A DNA stretch of 64,000 nucleotides, from assembly GCA_045657665.1 (NCBI GenBank), contig JAZOTN010000028.1, positions 1-64,000 on the forward strand. The letters run 5' to 3'. A program made the position numbers and the translations under genes. Origin of the DNA: RUG12461 sp045657665. GTDB taxonomy: Bacteria > Bacillota > Clostridia > Lachnospirales > Lachnospiraceae. This document shows, one piece after another, positions 1 through 8,687 of the stretch. The notes under the pieces were generated by a model. It made no database searches, was not told the DNA's origin, and saw only the letters and a list, made by a program, of their open reading frames with translations. Numbering within the stretch: position 1 is the first letter of the stretch; each line of letters starts with the position of its first letter.

Positions 1-59
1 TCCATTACCAGCTGCCAATACTCTATGCGCTCCTCCCTCGTCATGTCATCAGTAATCAT
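1..59 (-). CDS. N-terminal fragment of a gene cut by the window edge
   Basis: The first 19 codons of a minus-strand gene begin at an ATG at 57-59, preceded by a good ribosome binding site (AAGGGGG on the minus strand). The visible peptide begins MITDDMTREERIEYWQ. This short acidic start resembles the beginning of IS66-type accessory proteins (TnpA-like), but 19 residues are too few to decide. If it is IS66-like, a mobile element borders this accessory region on the left. Confidence 0.4.
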   Translation of the reverse strand, partial: MITDDMTREERIEYWQLVM

Positions 60-141
60 AATATAAAAGTCCCCCTTCTGTTTTTATTAAGTATAGTCGT
101 GAAATGGAGACTTGTATCTATATATGTTTAGTACTATTTAC

Positions 142-171
142 CAAAAAAATATCCTCACCGTTTTGGTGAGG
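142..171 (-). terminator. Rho-independent terminator after the four-gene cluster
   Basis: On the minus strand a CCTCACC/GGTGAGG stem with a five-base AAAAC loop is followed by a run of T residues. It lies about 20 bases beyond the stop of the gene at 193-645 and closes the cluster that starts at 3359. Confidence 0.75.
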
Positions 172-192
172 AAAATTACTCGTTGTAACTTT

Positions 193-645
193 TTATTCAG
201 CTGTAGTGATCTTTTCGAGTCCATATTTTTCAAGCATCTCATCGATCTCTCCGAGATCGTATATTCGATTGTTGAGAGCAATGATGATGCATGCGTCTCG
301 CGGCTCTTTTGCATACAGCTCGCTAAAACCATACAGCTTCAACGCCCGGTTTGTTTCAAGAAGAGAAAAATGTCCGGCGATACAGAACTTTACAATCAGA
401 TCCCGGTTTTTGGTGTGCTTTTCCATGCGAAGGATCTTTTCCCCATAGGAATCGTTCACTCCGGCAAATGAATACACATCCTTAAGCAGTATCTTCTTTT
501 CATCCAGTACATCCTTCATGTAATAGTAAAAGGCTTTCTTATCATCCGCCATGTACTTTTTGTTTTCCTTCAGGTAAGCGCCCAGCTGATCCGGCTTTGT
601 GTTCTGAAGGATGTTATTCAGTTCGGTGGTGGGTTTTTGTAACAC
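193..645 (-). CDS. Small cryptic XRE-like protein, last gene of the TerB/glycine-rich cluster
   Basis: About 150 residues, soluble and helical. I chose a GTG start at 643-645 because AGAGGA lies eight bases upstream. An upstream ATG at 681 has no such site. The middle (from about residue 60) reads like a diverged XRE-type helix-turn-helix, followed by a segment with the pattern FSLLETNRALKLYGF and YAKEPRDACIIIAL. That pattern recurs in clostridial regulators where a short helical tail follows a cryptic DNA-binding domain. It is the last gene of a minus-strand run and is followed by a terminator. Its role is unknown. It could regulate the cluster or be a structural partner of the neighbouring proteins. 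Confidence 0.65.
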   Translation of the reverse strand: MLQKPTTELNNILQNTKPDQLGAYLKENKKYMADDKKAFYYYMKDVLDEKKILLKDVYSFAGVNDSYGEKILRMEKHTKNRDLIVKFCIAGHFSLLETNRALKLYGFSELYAKEPRDACIIIALNNRIYDLGEIDEMLEKYGLEKITTAE

Positions 646-704
646 GATGATTATCCTCTTTTGGTTTAAGCCGAAGCGCATTTTCTGTACGTTTTTTCGA
701 ACTA

Positions 705-1703
705 TTACTGGTATATCAGTTCACCAATCTCCAGGGTCAGCTTTTCCGATGCCTCTGTAAGATCGCCTTCTTCTGTCAGAATGGGTGTGTCAAGAATTCC
801 TTTTATGGTACATGCCGTAGATGCAGCCATAGCAATTGCTTTCTTTGATTCCGGTTTATAATCACGATAGTCATATCCTTCGGAATCAATGATGTCCTGC
901 ATATCCCATATCTGTGGAAGGAAAATGGAGTCCATATGCGCCAACAAATTATAAAACATATAGGTTCTTCTCCGGATAGCAGAGCACTGCATGGATGCGG
1001 CTTTAAGTGATTCCACAATCTCGTCTGACTGTGCCTTATTCGCGAGCGCATTTTCCAGCTTTTCCTGGGATTTCGCTCCGGTTATCAATCCCATTACCAA
1101 AAGAGCAGGACCTGCAACGAGTCCGCCGAGCACCACCATCCCTCCGGCCATTCCGAGACCTCCCGCAGCAATGGCTCCCCCTCCAAAGAAGGCAAGTGTC
1201 GCGTTTGTTGCCGCCGCTCCGCTCAACGTTGCAATTGCTGTTCCGGTTGAGGCTGTAGCAAATGTTGCCGCCGCTCCATATGCTCCCAAAGCGGTTAATG
1301 CTCCGCCGACAGCCCCGGCCGTGATCCCTCCGGCAACTTCTATTGCAAAGCTGCCCAATTCTTTCAATTCTTTAAACGTATTTTGATCAATATGTAAATT
1401 TTTCAGTTCTTCCAATCCGACCGACGATTGAAAATCTACATTTTTAATCTGTTCAAAAGTATTGACAAAATCCATGACATCATGATTCAAGACGTCCAGT
1501 TTCTGCCTTCCCAACTCCGTAAGTGCAGCGCTTGCCTGCTCCCTCTGGTCATTAAGTCTGTCCCTAGCATGCGCAACATTTTCGTTGGCAATGTCATTTA
1601 TTTTTGTCGCCGTATTATTGTCAACAGCCGCCTTGACGGTCTTACCTCCGCCAATAGCACCGGTTACGATTGCTGCTCCAATAAAGAATAAAGGTATTGG
1701 CAT
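705..1703 (-). CDS. Glycine/alanine-rich membrane-inserting protein of unknown function
   Basis: 332 residues, start ATG with AGGGAGGAG upstream. The N-terminus is a short hydrophobic, glycine-rich stretch. Residues about 28-115 are charged and helical. Residues about 117-212 are an extreme Gly/Ala-rich hydrophobic block with many GxxxG spacings, as in glycine-zipper or pore-like segments. The last 120 residues are soluble and helical. There is no classical signal peptide. It sits between the TerB-like gene (17 bases upstream) and the XRE-like gene. The hydrophobic block suggests insertion into a membrane or assembly of helices, but I do not recognise a family and infer no activity. Confidence 0.7.
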   Translation of the reverse strand: MPIPLFFIGAAIVTGAIGGGKTVKAAVDNNTATKINDIANENVAHARDRLNDQREQASAALTELGRQKLDVLNHDVMDFVNTFEQIKNVDFQSSVGLEELKNLHIDQNTFKELKELGSFAIEVAGGITAGAVGGALTALGAYGAAATFATASTGTAIATLSGAAATNATLAFFGGGAIAAGGLGMAGGMVVLGGLVAGPALLVMGLITGAKSQEKLENALANKAQSDEIVESLKAASMQCSAIRRRTYMFYNLLAHMDSIFLPQIWDMQDIIDSEGYDYRDYKPESKKAIAMAASTACTIKGILDTPILTEEGDLTEASEKLTLEIGELIYQ

Positions 1704-1720
1704 ATGGCGCTCCTCCCTGT

Positions 1721-2545
1721 TTAATCCACGATCAGAGCCTCCACGCCCTGCATAATGACATCCTGTCTATGATTCAATTCTTTTACTCTCTCATCCACAA
1801 TATTGTACTTTCTGTCGGTATTCTTGAGCCACTCCTCTTCTTTCTTAATTGCAAGCAATGATCTCAGTGTATGTTCCATCTCAAGGACATTTTCATTAGG
1901 AATATCAATTCCCTTGGCAATGTAGCGTATCAGTCTTTTCTCATCTTTCGAATAATCCCCGTCACTATATGCTACCGTAAGCAAATCCCATATCAGCGTT
2001 TTGCCACTAATGCATTCCGTACTATTATCTTCTGTATGAAGAACCAGTCCAACACGATCATGAATCAGATCATAATATTCATCATCGTCCTCTGTTTTTT
2101 TCTCCATGAGTTTTCCGATTTCATCTGTGATTGTCTCTTTGCATTCAGAAAAAGACCGCGGATCAATCGCTTGACCGATACTATGAAATTCTTCCAATTC
2201 CTCATCAGTGATTTTTCTGTCAACAGCCATTAGTAGGTAAATCAGCCAGAGAGACTTCAAGCAGGAAACAACGATTTTCTCATCTTCAGTAGAACTCAAC
2301 GCATCAGACATCCGCTCCTTTTTCATGGCATTCTTTGTCCTTTGCTCTTCGATAGTTTTCTCCGCTTTTGTTTTGATATTCTCAAAAGCTGTTTGTCCCT
2401 TTTTGAGAACATCCTTTGCGGTATTCCCTGCGTTTGAATTCTTAACAGACTTCTGAAATTTTTCTGATGCATCCGACATGGATTTTTTCATGTTGTCTGT
2501 CGTTCTCTGAACATTTTCTTTGAATTTGCTGAAATCCATAGGCAT
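1721..2545 (-). CDS. TerB-like helical protein
   Basis: 274 residues with a good ribosome binding site (AAAGGAG). Residues 1-70 are charged, Lys-rich and probably coiled coil. Residues about 85-235 look like a TerB-type all-helical domain: a helix with LKSLWLIYLLMAVDRKITDEE, and later WDLLTVAYSDGDYSKDEKRLI, the two acidic 'DG.y...E...I' signatures typical of the family. TerB proteins were named from tellurite-resistance clusters and are often linked with membrane-associated stress or phage-response systems. It lies 14 bases downstream of the 266-residue gene and 17 bases upstream of the glycine-rich gene, so the three are surely co-transcribed. The TerB call is by pattern only. Confidence 0.65.
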   Translation of the reverse strand: MPMDFSKFKENVQRTTDNMKKSMSDASEKFQKSVKNSNAGNTAKDVLKKGQTAFENIKTKAEKTIEEQRTKNAMKKERMSDALSSTEDEKIVVSCLKSLWLIYLLMAVDRKITDEELEEFHSIGQAIDPRSFSECKETITDEIGKLMEKKTEDDDEYYDLIHDRVGLVLHTEDNSTECISGKTLIWDLLTVAYSDGDYSKDEKRLIRYIAKGIDIPNENVLEMEHTLRSLLAIKKEEEWLKNTDRKYNIVDERVKELNHRQDVIMQGVEALIVD

Positions 2546-2558
2546 AACTTAGCTCCTT

Positions 2559-3359
2559 TCAGAGCCTAAAGCTCTCATTCGAATCCATAAGATCGTCAAA
2601 TTCCTTTTGATTTGTGAACTGTGATTTGTATCCTAATATTTCCTGTATTATCGCATTTCCTTTCAGATACCCATCACTGTCCATTTCCATCAAAGCATTT
2701 TCCATCACTTCCATAGCCATGTCAAACGTCTCAAGACGATCTGTTAAATAGTCAGACACCACGCGATCCATTTCTGCTTTATACCTACGGATCATCGTAA
2801 TTGACATCTCGCATTCTGCCTCTATTTCTTTTCTTCTTTTTTTTGCGATCTCGAGATCGTCCAACGCTTTTCGAAGCTCCCTGTACGCTGCAAGGGATGC
2901 CGTCACAGCCAGAACCGGCGGAGCAAGCTTTAATATATCTTCAACACTATTCACACCGAGCTTCTCATGAATCCCCAAAGCGGACATCACGTTTGTCATT
3001 ACATCCTGTAAACCAGTATTCCCGATTTCATTGACAAACTGTTCCTCAGTCATGCCTTCTCTTATGTACCTATGCACAGCACTTGCAACACCCTTTGCAC
3101 TGTCAATCAATTTCTCAGAGAAATCCGTATCGGAAAGGTCTTCCAAACCCGCCTCATTAAGTTTTTCATTGATAAATTCTTTTGCCTTGTTCAGAGTATA
3201 GACCTCCGCAAAATCCACATATGGTTTTGCGAATTCCTGAACAGCCTCTTTTGCAGTTTTTTCATTACTGGAAACATCTATGATCAATTGAATCAGTTTA
3301 TTGATATCAAGTTGGAGATCATCGGATTCTGTAGTTTGTTTTTGTATAACTGCCTCCAT
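2559..3359 (-). CDS. Conserved helical protein of unknown function, first gene of the cluster
   Basis: 266 residues, start ATG with TGAGG upstream. It is acidic and almost wholly helical. A short hydrophobic segment around residues 145-158 (LAPPVLAVTASLAAY) is followed by a Lys/Glu-rich coiled coil with EIAKKRRKEIEAECE. The C-terminus carries an aromatic and acidic tail. The gene begins the minus-strand run that passes through the TerB-like and glycine-rich genes to the terminator near 150. I do not recognise the family. The hydrophobic segment beside a coiled coil suggests a membrane-associated partner of the TerB-like or glycine-rich protein. Confidence 0.6.
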   Translation of the reverse strand: MEAVIQKQTTESDDLQLDINKLIQLIIDVSSNEKTAKEAVQEFAKPYVDFAEVYTLNKAKEFINEKLNEAGLEDLSDTDFSEKLIDSAKGVASAVHRYIREGMTEEQFVNEIGNTGLQDVMTNVMSALGIHEKLGVNSVEDILKLAPPVLAVTASLAAYRELRKALDDLEIAKKRRKEIEAECEMSITMIRRYKAEMDRVVSDYLTDRLETFDMAMEVMENALMEMDSDGYLKGNAIIQEILGYKSQFTNQKEFDDLMDSNESFRL

Positions 3360-3414
3360 ATTAAGTTACCTCATTGATAAACTTGTTTAAATGGCATTAA
3401 ATGCACTAATATAA

Positions 3415-3585
3415 GACTCAGTACATGCTAATATTGATGGAGAGATCTCAGAGGATGAATACCGGGATTTTTCCTCCATCCAAAAACGTCTCTGGATGAT
3501 GTCGATGGCTATCGATTCCCTTCAGCTCTGGGTGGAAAAGACCATTGCTGACGGAAAGATCAGCAAAGAGATGTTATCTTCATGA
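3415..3585 (+). pseudogene. C-terminal remnant of a plus-strand gene
   Basis: An open frame of 56 codons ends at TGA 3583-3585. It follows directly on a TAA at 3412-3414 and has no start codon. The peptide (…DGEISEDEYRDFSS… then LQLWVEKTIADGKISKEMLSS) has the composition of a real protein, and it opposes all the genes around it. It is most easily read as the tail of a gene destroyed when the neighbouring segments were joined. The family is not recognised. The surrounding 245-base gap (3360-3604) holds nothing else that I can support. Confidence 0.45.
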
Positions 3586-3604
3586 TCGGCGTTTTCATAG
3601 AAAC

Positions 3605-5242
3605 TCACTCAAAAAACGTATTCTTCGTCCACTGCAATGCATATAAGTCACAGGTGTCATATTCTATATCCCTATGGTAAAGGCTTCTCTGAAATGCCTT
3701 TGTACTGCCTGCCATCAGGTTCTCTTCAAACAGAAACCATCCGCCGACAATCTTCCCGTTCAATCGTAAGAGACCGGTAATACAGACTTCATCCAGGTCC
3801 ACCTGGCTCTGATTTTTTATCTCTCCGGTCCATTCCGTAGTCCCGTAATTATCCCGACAGGAAACATTCATCACCGGAAGATCCGTCATATACAGGACTT
3901 CAGATCCGCTCTGAAGCAAAACATCCTCTTTATTATGAAACACCTCAATCTCAAGTGTTTTTCCTTTTGTCTCTTTCCAGGACAGCATATCACCATCGCC
4001 GAAGCAGATGGTGTCCCCGGCTGCAATAAAACGAATCCTCGCATCATTCGTATCGAGAACGGAGCCATCCGTTCCCTTTACGGTCGTGTAGACATGAACA
4101 TTTTTCAATGCATATTCTTTGTTCGGGTTATGAATTACCAGTCCATAGGTTGCATATCCGTCGTAGATCGTATACCCCTGCTCCACAACCTCCGGTGCCA
4201 GAATCACATCCGGACTCTCAGCAGACTGTTCTTTTACAGCCGTCTCATTTGCCACCACATCTGTGATGGAATTCGCTGCATTCTCTGCACTTTCCGCAGC
4301 CACCGGCTCTGCCTCCGCGCTCTGCACTTCTTCAGTCGTTTCTGCCTTCCCGTTTCCCATGATTTTCGGGTAAAACACAACGGCAAGAATGATCTGCACA
4401 CCAATGACGGCAAGCAGCAACGCGATCAGTATTCCGAGACGGTTCCTTGTCTTCCATCGCTTATGATCCGGATCTGTCCCGTCGCTCTGCGTCCGCGAAC
4501 GAACCTCTGGTTCCGCTGCCCCCGCTGTCGTCTCTATTAGGTCATCCAACACAAACGCCGAAAGAAACGCTTCCCGAAGCTCCTCAGCGCTTTGATATCG
4601 GTCTTTCGGATCCATTCGCGTCGCTTTTCCCACAACAGTTGATAGCTCGGCCTTCTCCGGGAAGAGCGCCTGGATCAGTGTCCCGACTGCATAGAGATCC
4701 GTCCGGACATCCGACTGCGCAAATCCATATTGCTCCGGCGCTGCGCTTCCTTCGGTTCCGAGAAGCACCGTATCCCTCTTTTCCCCGTCCCGATGAACCT
4801 TCGCGGCATCGTAGTCAACAAGAAATACGGCTCCGCTCTCCGCAATCATAATGTTGTCCGGCTTCACATCACGATGGATGATCGGAGGAATGGCATGATG
4901 CAAAAAGGACAGTGCATCAAGAACCCCGAGCACTGCCTCTTTCTTTTTTTTCTCCGAAAGATCCCGTCTGGCCAGATGCTCCGAGAGGGTCTCGCCCTGT
5001 ACATACTTTTCAATCAGCGTGAGTGTCCCGTCCTCTTCCTTCCAAAAGGTTTTCACCTGAGGCAGGTGTTCATTTTTATGATCACGAAGATAGACCAATG
5101 CATCTTCGTTCCAGACCTCAAGGCGCTTTCGGAGATAGAGCTTTTCGGTCGTCACATCTACAACGATCCACTGATTCTTGTCGCCAAGCTGATATAATTC
5201 CTTATAAAAGGATTTTTCGTATTCGTTTTCCAGTTCGTCCAA
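3605..5242 (-). CDS. Membrane Ser/Thr protein kinase with extracellular domain
   Basis: 545 residues. The start is TTG with GGGAGG upstream. Residues about 15-230 are a Hanks-type kinase: probable lysine near 39, catalytic HRDVKPDN at 123-130, DYD in place of DFG at 143-145, and GTEGSAAPEQYG at 162-173. The glycine-rich nucleotide loop is weak. A single membrane helix spans about 269-291. Beyond it are an acidic Ala-rich linker and an extracellular beta-rich region of about 200 residues resembling FxLYD-type domains. No PASTA repeats are seen, which separates it from PrkC/StkP. It directly follows two hybrid histidine kinases, so Ser/Thr and His-Asp signalling may be coupled here. The substrate is unknown. 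Confidence 0.88.
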   Translation of the reverse strand: MDELENEYEKSFYKELYQLGDKNQWIVVDVTTEKLYLRKRLEVWNEDALVYLRDHKNEHLPQVKTFWKEEDGTLTLIEKYVQGETLSEHLARRDLSEKKKKEAVLGVLDALSFLHHAIPPIIHRDVKPDNIMIAESGAVFLVDYDAAKVHRDGEKRDTVLLGTEGSAAPEQYGFAQSDVRTDLYAVGTLIQALFPEKAELSTVVGKATRMDPKDRYQSAEELREAFLSAFVLDDLIETTAGAAEPEVRSRTQSDGTDPDHKRWKTRNRLGILIALLLAVIGVQIILAVVFYPKIMGNGKAETTEEVQSAEAEPVAAESAENAANSITDVVANETAVKEQSAESPDVILAPEVVEQGYTIYDGYATYGLVIHNPNKEYALKNVHVYTTVKGTDGSVLDTNDARIRFIAAGDTICFGDGDMLSWKETKGKTLEIEVFHNKEDVLLQSGSEVLYMTDLPVMNVSCRDNYGTTEWTGEIKNQSQVDLDEVCITGLLRLNGKIVGGWFLFEENLMAGSTKAFQRSLYHRDIEYDTCDLYALQWTKNTFFE

Positions 5243-5256
5243 AAAGGAATCCTCCC

Positions 5257-5287
5257 GAGGAGACAGAGAACCGTCCCCTGTCTCCTC
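5257..5287. repeat. Dispersed palindromic repeat, copy 1
   Basis: A 31-base near-palindrome with arms GAGGAGACAG and CTGTCTCCTC around an asymmetric centre (AGAACCGTCCC). It overlaps the stop codon of the upstream gene (5286-5288) and is one of five copies in the first 17 kb. Like copy 5, it reads AGAACCGTCCC on the plus strand. Confidence 0.85.
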
Positions 5288-8200
5288 ACTTTATCAAATC
5301 AATGATCTTGTCCCACTCCATATTGGAAAGGAAATTCTGTATCTTTTTAAAACGATCTTCATCGTCCGGCGGTAGTCTGTATTCCTTCAGGGATTCTATT
5401 ACCATCTTCGCCATCTCATAATCTTTCATCTGGGCAAATTCATAAAGACTCGCATACGCATCCGCCAGCATCGTCTCCGGAATTTCCGGAAATTCCTCTT
5501 CTGTCTCGTATTCCGATCGCAGGGCTTCATGAATGGCAGCGTATTCCTTCATCATGCTCTCATGATTTGCCAGAATGAATTCCGTATTCTCCTGCTTCCC
5601 TGCCATCTCAAGTGCTTCCGCTTTATCTCCGACGTCCAGAACTCCGACCAGACGGGAGCTTGATTTTAAGGCATGAACCTTAATTGTGTAATTGGGCCAG
5701 TCCTGTGCCTCGAAAAATCCGCGGATCTCGCCTGCTTTCGCCTCATAAGAATCATAATAGATTTTCAGCACCGATAAAAAAGCATCCTTGGAGCCGCTGT
5801 TTTTGACCGCCGCAGAAGCATTAAGCCCTGGGATCTTTTCATACCACTCCTTCTCTTTCTCTTCCTTTACGTCTTCTTCCAAAGGCGCCGCCTCCGGCTC
5901 ATCTGCTTCTTCAATAGCCTCCTCAAAAAGCTCCTCGTCCGAGACGTCCTCGTCCTCTTCTTCCGCGAAAAGACCACCCAGATTATAATTACGATCGCCC
6001 TTTACGATATACAGAAGTCCAAAGGTTCCTTCGCCGCAGTTAGACGTGATCGCGGCAGATGCCTTTTGAAATACGATATGATCGAATTTCATTCGTTCGC
6101 ACAGTTTCTCTTCGATCCAAAGCAGGGCTTCCTCTTCCAGACCCGCATAAGTCACAAAGATGAAGGAGGTGTCCGGATTTACATTTGAAGGAAGCGCTTT
6201 CTGGATGTATTTTTCATAACACTTTCTTTCGCTTCCGAAGAGGAATCGTCCGACGCCGAGCTTATCGTCCTTTGTTCGCAGCATCGGTCTCAGCCAGAGT
6301 GTATTGAGGACGTTGTTCATAAACGGACTGATCAGCTCACGCCGGGCCATGACATCTGTCGACTTAATGACAAAGCTGCATCTTACCCGCTTCTTTGCCT
6401 CTTCGAGTTCCGCAACGATCCGATCTACGGGGACATTCTGCTGGGCGAGTCTTCCGGCGATCATAACAAGAATTCCCGTGCAGCTTGAGAGGCACTCCGA
6501 ATTGAATACCGTCACATTCTCAAATGACTTTGCGGATTTTTCGGCACGTCCGTATTCCCGGCTGCTGCCCGTAAGCAGCGTAATATAGATGAGTTGATGA
6601 GCCTTCTTCAATTCCTCAATAAAGAAGGCGGTCAGGTTCTCTTCTGTCGGGGGCTCTGAGGAGACGATCTTCTTCTCATCCCTCATGTAACGAACCAGCT
6701 CCTCGGAGTCGATATCGATGGTATCATAGAATACGCCTTCGGCAGTGATCACCGTATACGGGATCACACTGATATTCAATTCGCTGAGCACATGGTTCGG
6801 TACATCGATCATGGTACTGGTGGCAATGACCACCGGTTTCTTCCTTGCATACCGGCTTGCCGTGCTCATGGAAGCACCGGTCATCTCACCGCTTTCTTTA
6901 CGAATTACTTTTTCCGAAGGAAGATGTGTCAGCAGCGTATCCTCCAGTTGGCGCCCGGACACAGGTTTCACTAGATAGCCATCAAAGCCTGTATTGTTAT
7001 AAAGCTCGATATTTTCGCCGCCGGCGTTTGCGGTGAGTACAATGACTGGAACATTGGGATTCAGACCGCCATTTTGTGTACGGATCTTCTTGAAACACTG
7101 GATACCGTCCATTTCCGGCATCAGATGATCCATAAAGATTGCATCATAACGATACCGCAATGTCTGAGTAAGTGCATCCGCTCCCGAAAGAGCAAGATCC
7201 ACCGTCATCTCAGTGCCTGCAAGAAGTTTCTCCTCTACCTGCAGGTTCATTTCATTATCATCGACGATCAGAATTCTCGCATTCGGTGCATGGAAGCTGT
7301 GCTCAAATTTCTCATGACTACCCATTCCGCCCGCGCCTGTGATATTGAGATCCCCGATGCGTTTTTCGGATGAGATCCCCTGTTTTAATTCCACCGAGAA
7401 CACAGATCCTTCGCCGTAAACACTGCTTACCTTGATCTCACCGTTCATCAGCTCGACCAACTGCTTTACAATGGAAAGGCCCAGTCCCGTTCCTTCGATA
7501 TAACGGTTCTTTTCTTCGTCCACACGCTGGAAGGAATCGAAAAGATGCGGCAAAGATTCTTTTTGAATGCCCATTCCGGTATCCGAGACATTGATCTTGA
7601 GCAATACTTCCGTTTCCGTCGGGAACTCACATTCCATGTGGAGCGTGACAGAACCTTCCTTCGTGTATTTTACGGCATTATTCAGAAGATTGATCAGAAC
7701 CTGTTTGATCCGAACCTCATCACCGAACAGTCCGTCCGGCACATCCGGATCAATATCGACACGAAATTGCAGCCCCTTTTCCTCTGCCTTGAGCCAGATC
7801 ATGTTCACGATCTCAGAAAGCAATGAGGAAACGTTATAGTTCACCGGCACGATATCCATCTTTCCGGCCTCGATCTTGCTGACATCCAGAATATCGTTGA
7901 TCAAAGCAAGAAGCATCCTGCCAGCGCCCTGAATATTCCCTGCATCCTTCCGGATCTCCTCGGATGCATCCTCCTGCCTTAAGATGATCTCATTCAGTCC
8001 CAGCACTGTATTGATCGGGGTTCTGATCTCATGACTCATGCTGGAGAAGAAACGGCTCTGGGATTTGTTCAGTTCCTCCAATTCCTCGGCTCTTTTCCGG
8101 GCAGATTCCGATTCTCTCCGGATGAGGCTGGTCTGAAAGGCGATCATCAGGGTCAGCTGGAGTGCCGCGAGCAGAAACTGTATGACGAGGTTTACATAGT

Positions 8201-8687
8201 TCATCTTCGTGGAGTAGGTAGTCACGAACTCCGGATGGAAATAGGATACTATGATACATGCGAGTACAAGCACTCCATTCAGGGAACACAGTATCTTTTG
8301 CAATCTCCCATCCAGGATTGTGATGATAAAAAACCCGTTCGCAAGCATTGCGATGGGAATCCCTGCGTAGACGCCGCCCCTTGTAAAAAACAGGATCGGC
8401 ATGATCACAAACGCCACGGCAATCGTGGAAATAATCCTTGCACGGAGCACATGATCACGCTTGATTGCAAAATACGCATATCCAAGGAACGCCAGACCGA
8501 ATAGGATCATACCGATGATCACCGGCAGCGAATCCCCCATGATGATTCCGCTGATCACGGTGGTAATAAACGACAGGATCATACAAAAGACAAACATCAC
8601 AAAGCAGCGGTCCTTAAGGCTCCTTGCCGGATCAAAGAGGAAGTCTGAAACAGTGGACACGAGATTTTTAGAACTCTTTTTCATCAT
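5286..8687 (-). CDS. Hybrid sensor histidine kinase with receiver, DegV and Hpt domains
   Basis: 1133 residues. Residues about 25-185 form six membrane helices, including an FFTRGG motif near 100-105. A HisKA domain follows with the phospho-acceptor in SHEIRTP (His219), then the HATPase (N box LLNNAVKYT at 334-342, DTGMGI, GTGLGLSIV). A receiver covers about 470-590 (VDDNE, Asp520 in FMD, Lys574). Residues about 617-897 form a complete DegV-like fold: VIPYTV, a YDTIDID loop, SSEPPT, a TGSS motif, and a Gly-rich end CGEGTFG. After an acidic linker there is an Hpt domain at about 950-1060 (VHALKSSS, His1005). DegV proteins (FakB) bind fatty acyl chains, so the kinase may sense or be tuned by a lipid. 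It overlaps the upstream kinase gene by 4 bases (ATGA). DegV between receiver and Hpt is not an arrangement I know. Confidence 0.88.
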   Translation of the reverse strand: MMKKSSKNLVSTVSDFLFDPARSLKDRCFVMFVFCMILSFITTVISGIIMGDSLPVIIGMILFGLAFLGYAYFAIKRDHVLRARIISTIAVAFVIMPILFFTRGGVYAGIPIAMLANGFFIITILDGRLQKILCSLNGVLVLACIIVSYFHPEFVTTYSTKMNYVNLVIQFLLAALQLTLMIAFQTSLIRRESESARKRAEELEELNKSQSRFFSSMSHEIRTPINTVLGLNEIILRQEDASEEIRKDAGNIQGAGRMLLALINDILDVSKIEAGKMDIVPVNYNVSSLLSEIVNMIWLKAEEKGLQFRVDIDPDVPDGLFGDEVRIKQVLINLLNNAVKYTKEGSVTLHMECEFPTETEVLLKINVSDTGMGIQKESLPHLFDSFQRVDEEKNRYIEGTGLGLSIVKQLVELMNGEIKVSSVYGEGSVFSVELKQGISSEKRIGDLNITGAGGMGSHEKFEHSFHAPNARILIVDDNEMNLQVEEKLLAGTEMTVDLALSGADALTQTLRYRYDAIFMDHLMPEMDGIQCFKKIRTQNGGLNPNVPVIVLTANAGGENIELYNNTGFDGYLVKPVSGRQLEDTLLTHLPSEKVIRKESGEMTGASMSTASRYARKKPVVIATSTMIDVPNHVLSELNISVIPYTVITAEGVFYDTIDIDSEELVRYMRDEKKIVSSEPPTEENLTAFFIEELKKAHQLIYITLLTGSSREYGRAEKSAKSFENVTVFNSECLSSCTGILVMIAGRLAQQNVPVDRIVAELEEAKKRVRCSFVIKSTDVMARRELISPFMNNVLNTLWLRPMLRTKDDKLGVGRFLFGSERKCYEKYIQKALPSNVNPDTSFIFVTYAGLEEEALLWIEEKLCERMKFDHIVFQKASAAITSNCGEGTFGLLYIVKGDRNYNLGGLFAEEEDEDVSDEELFEEAIEEADEPEAAPLEEDVKEEKEKEWYEKIPGLNASAAVKNSGSKDAFLSVLKIYYDSYEAKAGEIRGFFEAQDWPNYTIKVHALKSSSRLVGVLDVGDKAEALEMAGKQENTEFILANHESMMKEYAAIHEALRSEYETEEEFPEIPETMLADAYASLYEFAQMKDYEMAKMVIESLKEYRLPPDDEDRFKKIQNFLSNMEWDKIIDLIK

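Noticed and set aside
193..3359. A known defence system such as Zorya or a classic ter operon
   Set aside because: There are no ZorA/ZorB motor motifs, no TerC/TerD proteins and no helicase or nuclease nearby. Only the TerB-like fold is suggested.
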